This document shows, in pieces, positions 6,921 through 14,210 of a stretch of 31,024 nt of DNA (positions are counted from its first letter, which is position 1; every line of letters starts with the position of its first letter). The stretch spans positions 1 through 31,024 of the forward strand of contig CAKSER010000020.1 of the NCBI GenBank assembly GCA_934447715.1, given 5' to 3'. Origin of the DNA: an uncultured Eubacteriales bacterium. Its GTDB lineage: Bacteria > Bacillota > Clostridia > Oscillospirales > CAG-272. The position numbers and the translations under genes were made by a program. The notes beneath the pieces are model-generated. The model saw only the letters and a list, made by a program, of their open reading frames with translations. It was not told the DNA's origin and made no database searches.

Positions 6921-7916
6921 TTAAAGCCTGATGCTTTCGCCCTCGAATTCGCGAAGGAACCAGATTCTTTTAAGATCGACCTTAAACGTTCTTCCGTTAA
7001 GATATGACAAAAGCGTACCGTGGTCGAATTTAAGCGAGTAGGAATAAAGCGCCTGAAATTTATAGCCTGTTTTCTTATCTTCCTTGTTTATTCCGTATTT
7101 TCCGTCCCCGAGCAGGGGATGTCCGATTGAGGCAAGGTGAGCTCTTATCTGGTGTGTTCTTCCGGTTATCAGCTCGACCTCGAGCAGGGAAAGATTATTT
7201 TTTTCCGCTATAGTGCGGTATTTTGTCGAGATGCTCTTTATATCATCTGCACCTTTTGCATCCTTTGAATACGGTTTTTTCGAATATACCTTTACAAGAT
7301 TGCTTTCGCTGTCTTTTTTTATAAAGCCGGTCAGCAGATCGCTTTTCTTTTCCATTCTGCCGTGAACGGCGCAGAGATATTTCTTTGTAAGGCTCCTGTT
7401 TTTGACAAGCTCATTAAGCTCGCGGAGCGCTTCTGCATTCTTTGCGGCGATTACGATTCCTGCGGTGTTCCTGTCGATTCTGTTGCAGAGGGCAGGGGCA
7501 AAGGAATTTTCCTTTTCCGGGTCATATTCGCCCTTTTGAAAAAGGTATGCCTTGATATGCGTTATAAGCGTATCCTTGTCATCCGGCGTGTCCGAATGGC
7601 AGATAAGCCCTGAGGGCTTGTCGCATAAAATCAGATTTTCGTCCTCATATACAACCGCAAAGTGCGGTTTTATATGCGCAAGAGCATCCTTTTGCCCTGC
7701 TTTATCATTTAAAAGAAGCTCCGGGGCAAGGAACAGCTGAAGGGTATCGCCTATGCAGAGGATGTAGCTTGCCTCTGTTCTTTTTCTGTTCAGCTTGATC
7801 TTTTTTGTGCGGATCCCCTTGTAGATCATCGACTGCGGAAGAGCAGGGAATGCCTTTGAAAGGAACTTGTCCAGTCTTTGTCCTGCGTCGTTTGCCTTTA
7901 TTTCAACTATCTGCAT
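6921..7916 (-). CDS. RluA-family pseudouridine synthase with S4 domain
   Basis: This enzyme isomerises uridine to pseudouridine in RNA, most likely large-subunit rRNA. An S4 RNA-binding domain covers about residues 1-65 (QRLDKFLSKAFP at 13-24). The catalytic domain follows, with LILCDKPSGLICH (95-107) and the active-site motif NRIDRNTAGIV containing the catalytic Asp148. RTHQIRAHLASIGHPLLGD is the expected C-terminal RluA motif. The active-site context NRIDRNTAG differs from the common HRLDRDTSG, so the exact target (RluC, RluD or other) cannot be stated. It lies 15 bases after the YesL-like gene. No strong Shine-Dalgarno is seen before its ATG, suggesting translation coupled to that gene. 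Confidence 0.93.
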   Translation of the reverse strand: MQIVEIKANDAGQRLDKFLSKAFPALPQSMIYKGIRTKKIKLNRKRTEASYILCIGDTLQLFLAPELLLNDKAGQKDALAHIKPHFAVVYEDENLILCDKPSGLICHSDTPDDKDTLITHIKAYLFQKGEYDPEKENSFAPALCNRIDRNTAGIVIAAKNAEALRELNELVKNRSLTKKYLCAVHGRMEKKSDLLTGFIKKDSESNLVKVYSKKPYSKDAKGADDIKSISTKYRTIAEKNNLSLLEVELITGRTHQIRAHLASIGHPLLGDGKYGINKEDKKTGYKFQALYSYSLKFDHGTLLSYLNGRTFKVDLKRIWFLREFEGESIRL

Positions 7917-7931
7917 TATAAGTCGGTACCG

Positions 7932-9026
7932 TCAATTCTCATTATTTTCCGGTGTTTCTTTATCGTTTTCTTCTTCGTTTTTCTCTTCGTTTACGGTATT
8001 ACCGCTGCTTTCACTGCTTTCGTCTTTGTTTTCGGAAAGCTCGGATTTTTTAACTCTTTTCGGCTTTGCGTTCGGGCTGTCGCTTTCGTAATACGGGTCG
8101 ATCATTACTTCCTTGATCTTCGGATATGCTCCGTATATTCCGATGAAGATACAAAGAGAAAAGGTCAAAACGAGCATCATGATAAAGCCGAGCGGCGCAA
8201 AGGTCAAAACGACATAGACGTTGAGAACGATAACCGCGGCGATTCCCAAAAATGCCGGAAGATTGCGCTTCATTCCTGCAAGAGCGAGAATGAACGAGTT
8301 TTTGAAGATTTTGAAAACAGACAGATCGAAGGTTATCATGATCGTATAGATATAGGATCTCATGATAATATAGATAAATCCGAGAACGATCAGCACTCCG
8401 AGTGCAAGCGACATTCCGGATACCATAAAGAACATGATATCGAATGCGATTGCAAATGTCAGAAGAAGGTCGATTATTCCGATTATTATAGACTGCTTCA
8501 GGTTGGAAACAAGAGATTTTTTAAAATCGTCCCAGAGGAAAACCGGCTCGCCGCGGACCATGTTTCGCATAACCGCGGTAGCTCCCGAGCGGACAGGGCC
8601 GAAGGTGAAAAGCATCAGCGCGGTAAGACAGTAAAATACTATTGTCGCAGGAGTTGTCCTCGACATTGAAATCTGTGTAAGCAGCGTTCCTGAAAGCACC
8701 GATTTTGCAGGGGACGCTTCAAGAAATTTTGCAGCGCCGAAAATCGGGCCGAAAAGCGGAGAGGACGGCGCGTAGGAATAGATATTGAAGTATCCTGCGC
8801 CGGCGATTATCGCAAAGAAAATCGGGAAATTTCCGAAGATCAGCATGATGTTTACCATCAGAATATTCGTAATATTCCGGCTTAGGAATTTGAAGAAATT
8901 GACAAAATTCCTCGGCATCCTTGCCTCCTCCGGCGAAACTCCCTTTCCGTTTCCGCTGGGGTTGAACAGATTGTAAAGAAAATGCTTGTGGGTCTTTTTT
9001 GATCCGTTTTTGTTATTATCCGACAT
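7932..9026 (-). CDS. YesL/DUF624-like integral membrane protein
   Basis: The 364-residue protein has about six membrane helices (roughly 52-80, 126-145, 178-202, 208-230, 258-277 and 279-300). Its cytoplasmic-type N-terminus is Asn/Lys/Gly-rich, and the charged tail (about 310-364) is rich in Glu, Ser, Asn and Lys. The segment LMLFTFGPVRSGATAVMRNM followed by WDDFKKSLVSNLKQSIIIG resembles DUF624 (YesL) proteins, often found near carbohydrate transport genes or as orphan membrane proteins. Their function is unknown. A GAAAGG ribosome binding site precedes the ATG. It heads the tight run with the RluA-family gene and lnt. Confidence 0.72.
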   Translation of the reverse strand: MSDNNKNGSKKTHKHFLYNLFNPSGNGKGVSPEEARMPRNFVNFFKFLSRNITNILMVNIMLIFGNFPIFFAIIAGAGYFNIYSYAPSSPLFGPIFGAAKFLEASPAKSVLSGTLLTQISMSRTTPATIVFYCLTALMLFTFGPVRSGATAVMRNMVRGEPVFLWDDFKKSLVSNLKQSIIIGIIDLLLTFAIAFDIMFFMVSGMSLALGVLIVLGFIYIIMRSYIYTIMITFDLSVFKIFKNSFILALAGMKRNLPAFLGIAAVIVLNVYVVLTFAPLGFIMMLVLTFSLCIFIGIYGAYPKIKEVMIDPYYESDSPNAKPKRVKKSELSENKDESSESSGNTVNEEKNEEENDKETPENNEN

Positions 9027-9051
9027 TTTTTGACAGCCTTTCTCTATCCGG

Positions 9052-9073
9052 ATAGTTATTGCATAGTTATTGC
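9052..9073. repeat. 11-bp tandem duplication ATAGTTATTGC x2
   Basis: Two exact adjacent copies of ATAGTTATTGC lie in the 65-base gap upstream of the YesL-like gene start and downstream of the preceding minus-strand gene. Confidence 0.85.
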
Positions 9074-9091
9074 TTGGAAAACAGATAATAT

Positions 9092-9643
9092 TCAGATAGG
9101 ATAATACAGTGATAAAAAGTATATTGCGCAGGAAAGCGCAAGCATTATTGCGGCGCTTGTAAATGCACAGTCGAAGAGGGTTCTTGTGGCATCCGAGTGT
9201 AAAAAATCCGAGACGTTCGGCGCCGCGGTTTTGAGATGCGCCCTGTGTGCCGAGGAATAAACAGATATCGTTACATATACCGCCGCGACCGAAAGCGACA
9301 GAATTAAGGAAATAACGAACGGTATGGATATTCCGTAGACCATGAAATATCTTATACAGTAGTCGGAGCAGAGATATCCGATAATGCAGGCTGAGATTCC
9401 GCAGAATGCCGGGGCGAATATCGTAAAGCCGGAGGCGATCATAATTACTCCGCTTTTAAACATGTAAAAGAAGAATATCAAAAGCCCGTATAAGCCTGCG
9501 CAGATTCCGATCCTGCTCTGAAAGCCGGTGGTGATTCCTATGCCGTAGGTAAACATGAGGAAAAAGCACAGTCCTGCACCGAACAGGGCGGCAAACGAGA
9601 AGAATGCGTATATTTTCAGCTTAGTTAATATAGCAGACAGAAT
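9092..9643 (-). CDS. Polytopic membrane protein, probable non-ATG start
   Basis: I do not recognise the family. The reading frame continues upstream of its first ATG (9554-9556) without a stop. That extension encodes a hydrophobic stretch (KIYAFFSFAALFGAGLCFFL) which fits the rest of the protein. A ribosome binding site TTAGGAG (9655-9649) precedes an ATT (9643-9641) and a CTG (9640-9638). The ATG itself has no good site. The start given here is the ATT, making 183 residues, and CTG would make 182. About five membrane helices are visible, with a polar loop (SSAHRAHLKTAAPNVSD) before the last. It sits 60 bases after proC, so it is probably in the same transcript. A relation to SpoIIM was considered but not convincing. 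Confidence 0.6.
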   Translation of the reverse strand: MLSAILTKLKIYAFFSFAALFGAGLCFFLMFTYGIGITTGFQSRIGICAGLYGLLIFFFYMFKSGVIMIASGFTIFAPAFCGISACIIGYLCSDYCIRYFMVYGISIPFVISLILSLSVAAVYVTISVYSSAHRAHLKTAAPNVSDFLHSDATRTLFDCAFTSAAIMLALSCAIYFLSLYYPI

Positions 9644-9703
9644 ATCAGCTCCTAACCGTAAAAATTTTATTACAGTATATGAGAGCCAAGTCTGTCAAAT
9701 TCA

Positions 9704-10498
9704 TTATTTTCCGCTTGAAAGCTCGATTGCACGCTTTGTGCACTCAACCATTGCGCGCTTGATTATTCCCTCGAAATCCGATGCATAGAGAACATTCATG
9801 GCTTTTTCTGTTGTGCCGTTGGGGGATGTGACCATTTTTATCAGCTCTTCGGGTGTTTTTCCGGTCTGGAGCAGCATCTCAGCCGATCCTATAACCGCCT
9901 TGCAGACAAGCTCGGTCATGTTGTCATATTCAAGTCCCTGTTCCTTTGCTCCGTCCACAAGTGCCTTGATGAAAAGATAAACATATGCAGGCGAACTGGA
10001 GGTTGCCGAAATGATCGGATTAAGGTCGGATTCCGGCATGCGTACCACCGCACCTATCGATGCAAATAGTCCGGTTATTTCATCAAACGCCTCGTCGCTT
10101 ACAAGCTCGTTCCTTGTAAGCGCGGTAACACCCTTTCCGAGCATCAGCGGAGTGTTCGGCATTGTGCGTATGACGGCGGCAGAGCCGATTCTGTCGGTTA
10201 TAAACTTGATTGTTATACCTGCTGCAATCGAAATAAATACCTTGCTTGAAAGATCAACGCCGGATGAATGAATTTCGCCTAAAACATCGTCGAAATTCTG
10301 CGGCTTGACAGACAGAACGATATAGTCCGCCGACCTTACAGCCTCGCTTGCCGAGCTTACGCAGGTAAAACGGTCGGAACTGAATCTTTCGCATTTTGTC
10401 TTATCCTTGTCATAAAGAAAGGTAGGAGTGTCATCAGACATTCCGTTTATTATTGCCGACGCCATGTTTCCGACGCCGATAAAGGAGTATTTTTTCAT
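9704..10498 (-). CDS. proC: Pyrroline-5-carboxylate reductase
   Basis: ProC reduces pyrroline-5-carboxylate to proline with NAD(P)H, the last step of proline biosynthesis. The 264-residue length is usual. The N-terminal Rossmann motif is FIGVGNMASAI (6-16). VLSVKPQNFDDVL, the ISIAAGITI strand and VIRTMPNTPLMLGKGVTAL are characteristic of the family, and SSSPAYVYLFIKALVDGA begins the C-terminal dimerisation domain. AAAGGATTTG supplies the ribosome binding site, and a good promoter lies about 65 bases upstream. It is the first gene of the long minus-strand series ending near 4694. No proA or proB is nearby. Confidence 0.96.
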   Translation of the reverse strand: MKKYSFIGVGNMASAIINGMSDDTPTFLYDKDKTKCERFSSDRFTCVSSASEAVRSADYIVLSVKPQNFDDVLGEIHSSGVDLSSKVFISIAAGITIKFITDRIGSAAVIRTMPNTPLMLGKGVTALTRNELVSDEAFDEITGLFASIGAVVRMPESDLNPIISATSSSPAYVYLFIKALVDGAKEQGLEYDNMTELVCKAVIGSAEMLLQTGKTPEELIKMVTSPNGTTEKAMNVLYASDFEGIIKRAMVECTKRAIELSSGK

Positions 10499-10563
10499 TT
10501 TTTCAAATCCTTTCGGATGTATTCCCGTTTTTCATCATAAAACCGATGAATTATCAATAAATC

Positions 10564-10592
10564 AGTATACCACACAACAAAAGCAAAATCAA
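10564..10592 (-). promoter_or_regulatory. proC: Probable promoter of proC and downstream genes
   Basis: On the minus strand TTGATT (10592-10587), a 17-base spacer and TATACT (10569-10564) match a sigma-A promoter and would give a leader of about 60 bases. Confidence 0.78.
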
Positions 10593-10784
10593 GTTTTGAC
10601 ATTATGCATATAAAAATTTTACATTTATTTCTGTTTTTATCCAGCCGGCAATGCGTCCTTTTATTACAAAATCCGGATTCTTTCCGGACTCTTAAAGAGG
10701 CTTTTTGTCTGACCTTTAAATCTCACATATGCGCCGTTTTTTGAATATACTTTAAAATGAATACATCACTAAGGAGAAAATCAA
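10593..10784 (+). other. Upstream region of the LysM-GH18 gene
   Basis: This stretch between divergent promoters holds two small inverted repeats, TCCGGA/TCCGGA (10672-10688) and CTCT/AGAG (10689-10699), the latter followed by GCTTTTTG. AAGGAG at 10771-10776 is the ribosome binding site. A TGAATA (10742) and CATCACTA (10764) pair resembles a forespore promoter, but transcription would then start inside the ribosome binding site, so I do not call it. Confidence 0.35.
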
Positions 10785-12074
10785 ATGACGATATATGTAG
10801 TAAAAGAAGGAGATACGCTCACGTCGATTGCGGCAAGCTTTTCGACAACCGAGCAAAGAATAATTACCGATAACGGTCTTACATCCATAGACGATCTTGT
10901 CGTAGGCGAGGCTCTTGTTATTCTTATACCGAACGAAACATATACCGCGGCGGAAGGGGACACCCTGAGCTCGATAGCGCAAAGCTATAACACAACGGTC
11001 AAGGCGCTTTTAAGAAACAACCCGAATCTTAACGGCAATCCATTAATCTATCCCGGTCAGACTGTCGTAATATCATATCAGGGCGAGGATCGGCAAAGGC
11101 GCGGTATCGAGACAAACGGCTATGCGTATCCGTTTATTTCCGAGGAGGTTTTAAGAAGGACGCTTCCGTATCTTACATATCTTACGATATTTACATACGG
11201 CTTTACAGCAGAGGGAACTCTTATTATTCCGGACGATACGCGGCTTATTGATATTGCAAGAAGCTATGATGTTGCACCTATTATGCTGATATCGACTCTG
11301 ACAGAGGACGGCACCTTCAGCAACGAGCTTTCAAGGGCGCTCTTTTCCGACGAGGCTCTTCAAGACAGGCTGATAGCTGCAATTATCGACAACATGAAGC
11401 AGAAGGGCTATTACGGGCTTGATGTCGATTTTGAATTCATCTATCCCTCCGACAGGGAAGGATATGTAAGCTTTGTCAGAAAGCTGAAGAGCGCTCTTGA
11501 AGAAAACGGATTTATTTTAATCGTTGCCCTGGCGCCGAAAACCTCGGATGACATGATGGGGCTTTTGTACGAGGGGCATGATTATGCCGCGCTCGGCGCA
11601 GTTGCAGACAAGGTGCTTCTTATGACATACGAATGGGGCTATACATACGGTCCTCCTATGGCTGTTTCTCCGCTTCCGAACGTCGAAAGGGTAATTGCAT
11701 ACGGTGTATCAAGAATTGAGCCTTCGAAGATTTTTATGGGCGTGCCGTTTTACGGCTATGACTGGAAGCTTCCGTTTGTTAGGGGAGAATCGAGGGCGGA
11801 TTCGCTCGGGAATATCGAGGCGGTTGAGCTTGCAAGGAAAGAGAGAACGCAGATTGAGTATGATGAAAACGCCCAGGCTCCGTTCTTTTACTATTCCGAT
11901 AATGACGGCGCCGAGCATGTTGTCTGGTTCGGAGACGCAAGAAGCATTCAGGCGCAGCTCGGTCTTGTGCCGAAATACGGGCTGAACGGCGCCGCCTTCT
12001 GGACGATAATGAAATATTTTCCGCAGGGGTGGCTCGTTATAAATTCTCTTTTCAATATCACGTCGGTGATATAG
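10785..12074 (+). CDS. LysM-LysM-GH18 glycosidase (SleL/YaaH-like)
   Basis: The 429-residue protein has two LysM domains (about 3-49 and 53-97, each starting with a VxEGDTL-type motif), then a family 18 glycoside hydrolase domain (about 112-425). The catalytic DxDxE motif is GLDVDFEF, with Glu217 as the acid. LMTYEWGYTYGPPMAVSPL and GVPFYGYDW are typical of the spore lysins SleL/YaaH. These act as N-acetylglucosaminidases on spore cortex fragments during germination. There is no signal peptide, which suits SleL-type proteins deposited in the spore coat by the mother cell. It is a single gene with a bidirectional terminator behind it. A vegetative role cannot be excluded. Confidence 0.9.
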   Translation: MTIYVVKEGDTLTSIAASFSTTEQRIITDNGLTSIDDLVVGEALVILIPNETYTAAEGDTLSSIAQSYNTTVKALLRNNPNLNGNPLIYPGQTVVISYQGEDRQRRGIETNGYAYPFISEEVLRRTLPYLTYLTIFTYGFTAEGTLIIPDDTRLIDIARSYDVAPIMLISTLTEDGTFSNELSRALFSDEALQDRLIAAIIDNMKQKGYYGLDVDFEFIYPSDREGYVSFVRKLKSALEENGFILIVALAPKTSDDMMGLLYEGHDYAALGAVADKVLLMTYEWGYTYGPPMAVSPLPNVERVIAYGVSRIEPSKIFMGVPFYGYDWKLPFVRGESRADSLGNIEAVELARKERTQIEYDENAQAPFFYYSDNDGAEHVVWFGDARSIQAQLGLVPKYGLNGAAFWTIMKYFPQGWLVINSLFNITSVI

Positions 12075-12180
12075 CTTCTGCATTTTAGCAGGATAGCCGC
12101 ATGAAAAAGCTGTAAGAGGCATTGCTTTAGGCAGAAAATCCGGTGCTTCGGCTGCGGACTGAGGATGTTTTTGACCGAAA

Positions 12181-12234
12181 AGAAAAAAACAAGCGCTTTT
12201 TGGAGTAGAATCCGAAAAGCGCTTTATTTTTTTC
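12181..12234. terminator. Bidirectional terminator between convergent genes
   Basis: AAGCGCTTTT (12191-12200) pairs with AAAAGCGCTT (12215-12224), and GGA/TCC extends the stem to about 14 bp with a 6-base loop. T-rich tracts follow on both strands, so it can serve both the GH18 gene and rplS. Confidence 0.92.
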
Positions 12235-12238
12235 ACAT

Positions 12239-12580
12239 TCAGATAAGCTCTTTAACCTTGGAGCTTTTTCCGACTCTGTCACGGAGATAGTAGAGCTTTG
12301 CTCTTCTGACCTTACCGTGTCTTGTGATCTCAACCTTCTCAACGTTCGGTGAATGAACCGGGAAGGTCTTTTCAACGCCTACGCCGTAGGAAACGCGTCT
12401 GACGGTGAATGTCTCGGAGATTCCTTCTCCTCTTCTTGCGATGATCGTTCCCTCGAAGATCTGTGTACGGGTACGTGTACCCTCGGTGATGCGGTTGTAA
12501 ACCTTTACATCGTCACCGATGTTCAGTGTAGGAACGGTCTCCTTAAGCTGCTCATTTGTAAAAGCCTTAATCAAATCCAT
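12239..12580 (-). CDS. rplS: Ribosomal protein L19
   Basis: L19 sits at the 30S-50S interface of the ribosome. The product from this start is 113 residues, the normal length. It has the conserved IGDDVKVYNRI (beta-barrel start), IFEGTIIARRGEGISETFTVRRVSYGVGVEKTFP and GKVRRAKLYYLRDR segments. I chose the ATG at 12580 rather than a start 33 bases further upstream because AGGGAGGAAG lies at the right distance before it and the protein then begins MDLIKAF like other L19s. A consensus promoter and a structured leader lie upstream. It is monocistronic here, without the rpsP, rimM and trmD genes that often precede it. Confidence 0.97.
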   Translation of the reverse strand: MDLIKAFTNEQLKETVPTLNIGDDVKVYNRITEGTRTRTQIFEGTIIARRGEGISETFTVRRVSYGVGVEKTFPVHSPNVEKVEITRHGKVRRAKLYYLRDRVGKSSKVKELI

Positions 12581-12663
12581 TTCAGCTTCCTCCCTTAGAG
12601 TTAATACGGACATTCATGCAGAGCTTCGCAGCGGACTGCCCGTGAATGATCATATAACCATAC
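12581..12663 (-). promoter_or_regulatory. Candidate L19 autoregulatory leader
   Basis: The rplS transcript should begin near 12663 and carry a leader of about 80 bases. It contains an inverted repeat (plus-strand CATTCA 12611-12616 with TGAATG 12643-12648) enclosing GC-rich inner pairing (GCAG/CTGC). Low-GC Gram-positive rplS genes are known to have an L19-binding leader, and the position here fits. I have not matched the published consensus, so the identity is inferred from context. Confidence 0.45.
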
Positions 12664-12669
12664 CCTGAC

Positions 12670-12698
12670 AGTATATCATGAGTTTTTCCTTTTTTCAA
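12670..12698 (-). promoter_or_regulatory. rplS: Promoter of rplS
   Basis: On the minus strand TTGAAA (12698-12693), a 17-base spacer and TATACT (12675-12670) form a strong sigma-A promoter. Confidence 0.87.
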
Positions 12699-12794
12699 GA
12701 GTTTTTTTGAATTTTGCCTTTTTTAACACTTTATTTACATTTGACAGGTCGGAAAATGCCGTCTTTGACAGTGCTTAAGAGGTATATTCGGGTA

Positions 12795-12823
12795 TTGAAA
12801 AAAAACAAATTGTGTGATATACT
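12795..12823 (+). promoter_or_regulatory. coaE: Promoter of coaE
   Basis: TTGAAA (12795-12800), 17 bases and TATACT (12818-12823), with an extended -10 TGA in front, lie 90 bases before coaE. The hexamers and spacer are identical to those of the divergent rplS promoter. Confidence 0.85.
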
Positions 12824-12912
12824 ATATTTTGTATATCTATGCATGCCGCAAGCCGGAAGCAGATCGGCGATGAGTACGGAAAGAATGCAGAAGAAAGCAA
12901 GGAGAAGGCGAA

Positions 12913-13578
12913 ATGATCAGAGTTGGGCTTACCGGCGGAACCGGAAGCGGAAAAGGCTACATCTGCTCGATTTTTTCAAATCTCGGCATAAAAAGCATCG
13001 ATACAGACGAGGTTTGCCGGATTGTTTATAAAAAGGGGCAGAAATGCTATGACGAGCTTGTTTCGTATTTCGGTAATGCGATTCTTGATTCTGAAAAAGA
13101 AATCGACCGAAAGAGCCTTTTTAATTCTGCCTTTTCCGATCCCGAAAGGTACGATTTTCTTTGCAGGACGGCATACAGACATATTCTATTATATACCTCG
13201 GATTGGCTTTTAAAAAGAGAAGAGGACGGCGATATCGCTGCGATCATTGACGCGCCGATGCTTTTTGAAAGCGGATTTTCGGATGAATGCGATTTTATCG
13301 TTTCTGTTATCTGCGACAGGGAAACGCAGATCAAAAGGGTTACGGCACGCGACGGGATTTCTAAAGATGCAGCTATTATGCGCATCGAAAAGCAGATGTC
13401 GAACGATGAAAGAATAAAAAAATCAGACGCTGTTATATACAACGGAAAAGCGGACGAAAAAACGGTAAGCGAGCAGGTAAATGCCGTTTACGAAAAAATT
13501 CGGATGCTATATAGTAAAAAACACACAGAGGAGCAATCGGATGGGAAACGCGGAGAACCTAAAGAAAACAAAGAATAA
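12913..13578 (+). CDS. coaE: Dephospho-CoA kinase
   Basis: CoaE phosphorylates the ribose 3'-OH of dephospho-CoA with ATP, the last step of coenzyme A synthesis, in the cytoplasm. The P-loop is GLTGGTGSGKG (5-15). IDTDEVCR (about 29-36) corresponds to the substrate-binding DxD region, IIDAPMLFESG to the conserved core strand, and ITARDG-like VTARDGISKDAAIMRIEKQM to the lid. The protein is 221 residues, slightly longer than usual because of a Lys/Glu/Arg-rich tail. AAGGAG precedes the ATG. Its 3' end overlaps the start of the transglycosylase gene by 38 bases, so the two are likely translated from one message. Confidence 0.95.
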   Translation: MIRVGLTGGTGSGKGYICSIFSNLGIKSIDTDEVCRIVYKKGQKCYDELVSYFGNAILDSEKEIDRKSLFNSAFSDPERYDFLCRTAYRHILLYTSDWLLKREEDGDIAAIIDAPMLFESGFSDECDFIVSVICDRETQIKRVTARDGISKDAAIMRIEKQMSNDERIKKSDAVIYNGKADEKTVSEQVNAVYEKIRMLYSKKHTEEQSDGKRGEPKENKE

Positions 13579-14134
13579 AAGCCTTACCGTTTTTCTTGCG
13601 GTTCTGCTTCTTGCTGCTATTCTTGTGTCGGTATTCTTTATATGCATGAATGTCTGGCAGAAGGCGGAAAAAAGGATGTATCCGCTCGATTACTATGACA
13701 TTGTCGCAAAATATTCAAAGGAGTTCGGCGTGCCGGAATCTGTTATTTTAGCTGTGATGCGTACCGAAAGCGGCTTTGACCCGGATGCAGAATCCGCGGC
13801 AGGGGCAAAAGGTCTCATGCAGCTGATGCCTACTACATACGAGTGGCTTCTCGGAAAGCTGAAGGAGGATGAGGGGGACATTACCGATCCCGAAACAAAT
13901 ATCAAATACGGCACATATCTTCTTTCGATTCTTTATAACAGATTTGAAGACCGGGACTGCGCGATTGCCGCATACAACGCCGGGATCGGCAGGGTCGGGA
14001 AATGGGTTGACAATCCCGAATATTTCAAAAACGGGAAGCTTGAGGTGATTCCGATCGAGGAGACCGACACCTATGTAAAGCGAGTAAACAAGGCTATCGA
14101 GGCTTACAAGAGAATATACGGCATTGATGCCTGA
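13541..14134 (+). CDS. Membrane-anchored lytic transglycosylase (SLT domain)
   Basis: This enzyme cleaves peptidoglycan glycan strands, forming 1,6-anhydro-muramyl ends. The 197-residue protein has a basic N-terminus, one membrane helix (about 15-37) that anchors it facing outward, and an SLT/goose-lysozyme-like domain (about 50-195). The catalytic Glu76 is in MRTESGFDP, followed by SAAGAKGLMQLMPTTYEWL, then NIKYGTYLLSILYNRF and AIAAYNAGIGRVGKW, all standard family-1 motifs. I placed the start at the ATG at 13541 because GAGGAG lies seven bases before it. A longer frame beginning at 13481 would add 20 residues and overlap coaE more. It probably forms a two-gene unit with coaE. Confidence 0.93.
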   Translation: MGNAENLKKTKNKSLTVFLAVLLLAAILVSVFFICMNVWQKAEKRMYPLDYYDIVAKYSKEFGVPESVILAVMRTESGFDPDAESAAGAKGLMQLMPTTYEWLLGKLKEDEGDITDPETNIKYGTYLLSILYNRFEDRDCAIAAYNAGIGRVGKWVDNPEYFKNGKLEVIPIEETDTYVKRVNKAIEAYKRIYGIDA

Positions 14135-14140
14135 AAAGCG

Positions 14141-14160
14141 GTGCATGAAAATGCATGAAA
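14141..14160. repeat. 10-bp tandem duplication RTGCATGAAA x2
   Basis: GTGCATGAAA and ATGCATGAAA lie side by side in the 76-base gap between the transglycosylase and M18 aminopeptidase genes. Confidence 0.75.
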
Positions 14161-14210
14161 GCCGAGTGCAAGAGATTTAAAAAATTTTAAAATATATTGC
14201 GGAGGAAAAA

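Noticed and set aside
7878..8669. 263-residue plus-strand frame opposite the YesL-like gene
   Set aside because: It is a His/Asp/Lys-rich shadow frame without ribosome site, opposite a membrane protein with regular helices.
9092..9643. SpoIIM assignment for the membrane protein downstream of proC
   Set aside because: The size and helix number are compatible, but no SpoIIM-specific segment could be matched.
10742..10771. Forespore (sigma-G-like) promoter for the LysM-GH18 gene
   Set aside because: TGAATA and CATCACTA are present, but the -10 is off consensus and transcription would begin inside the ribosome binding site.
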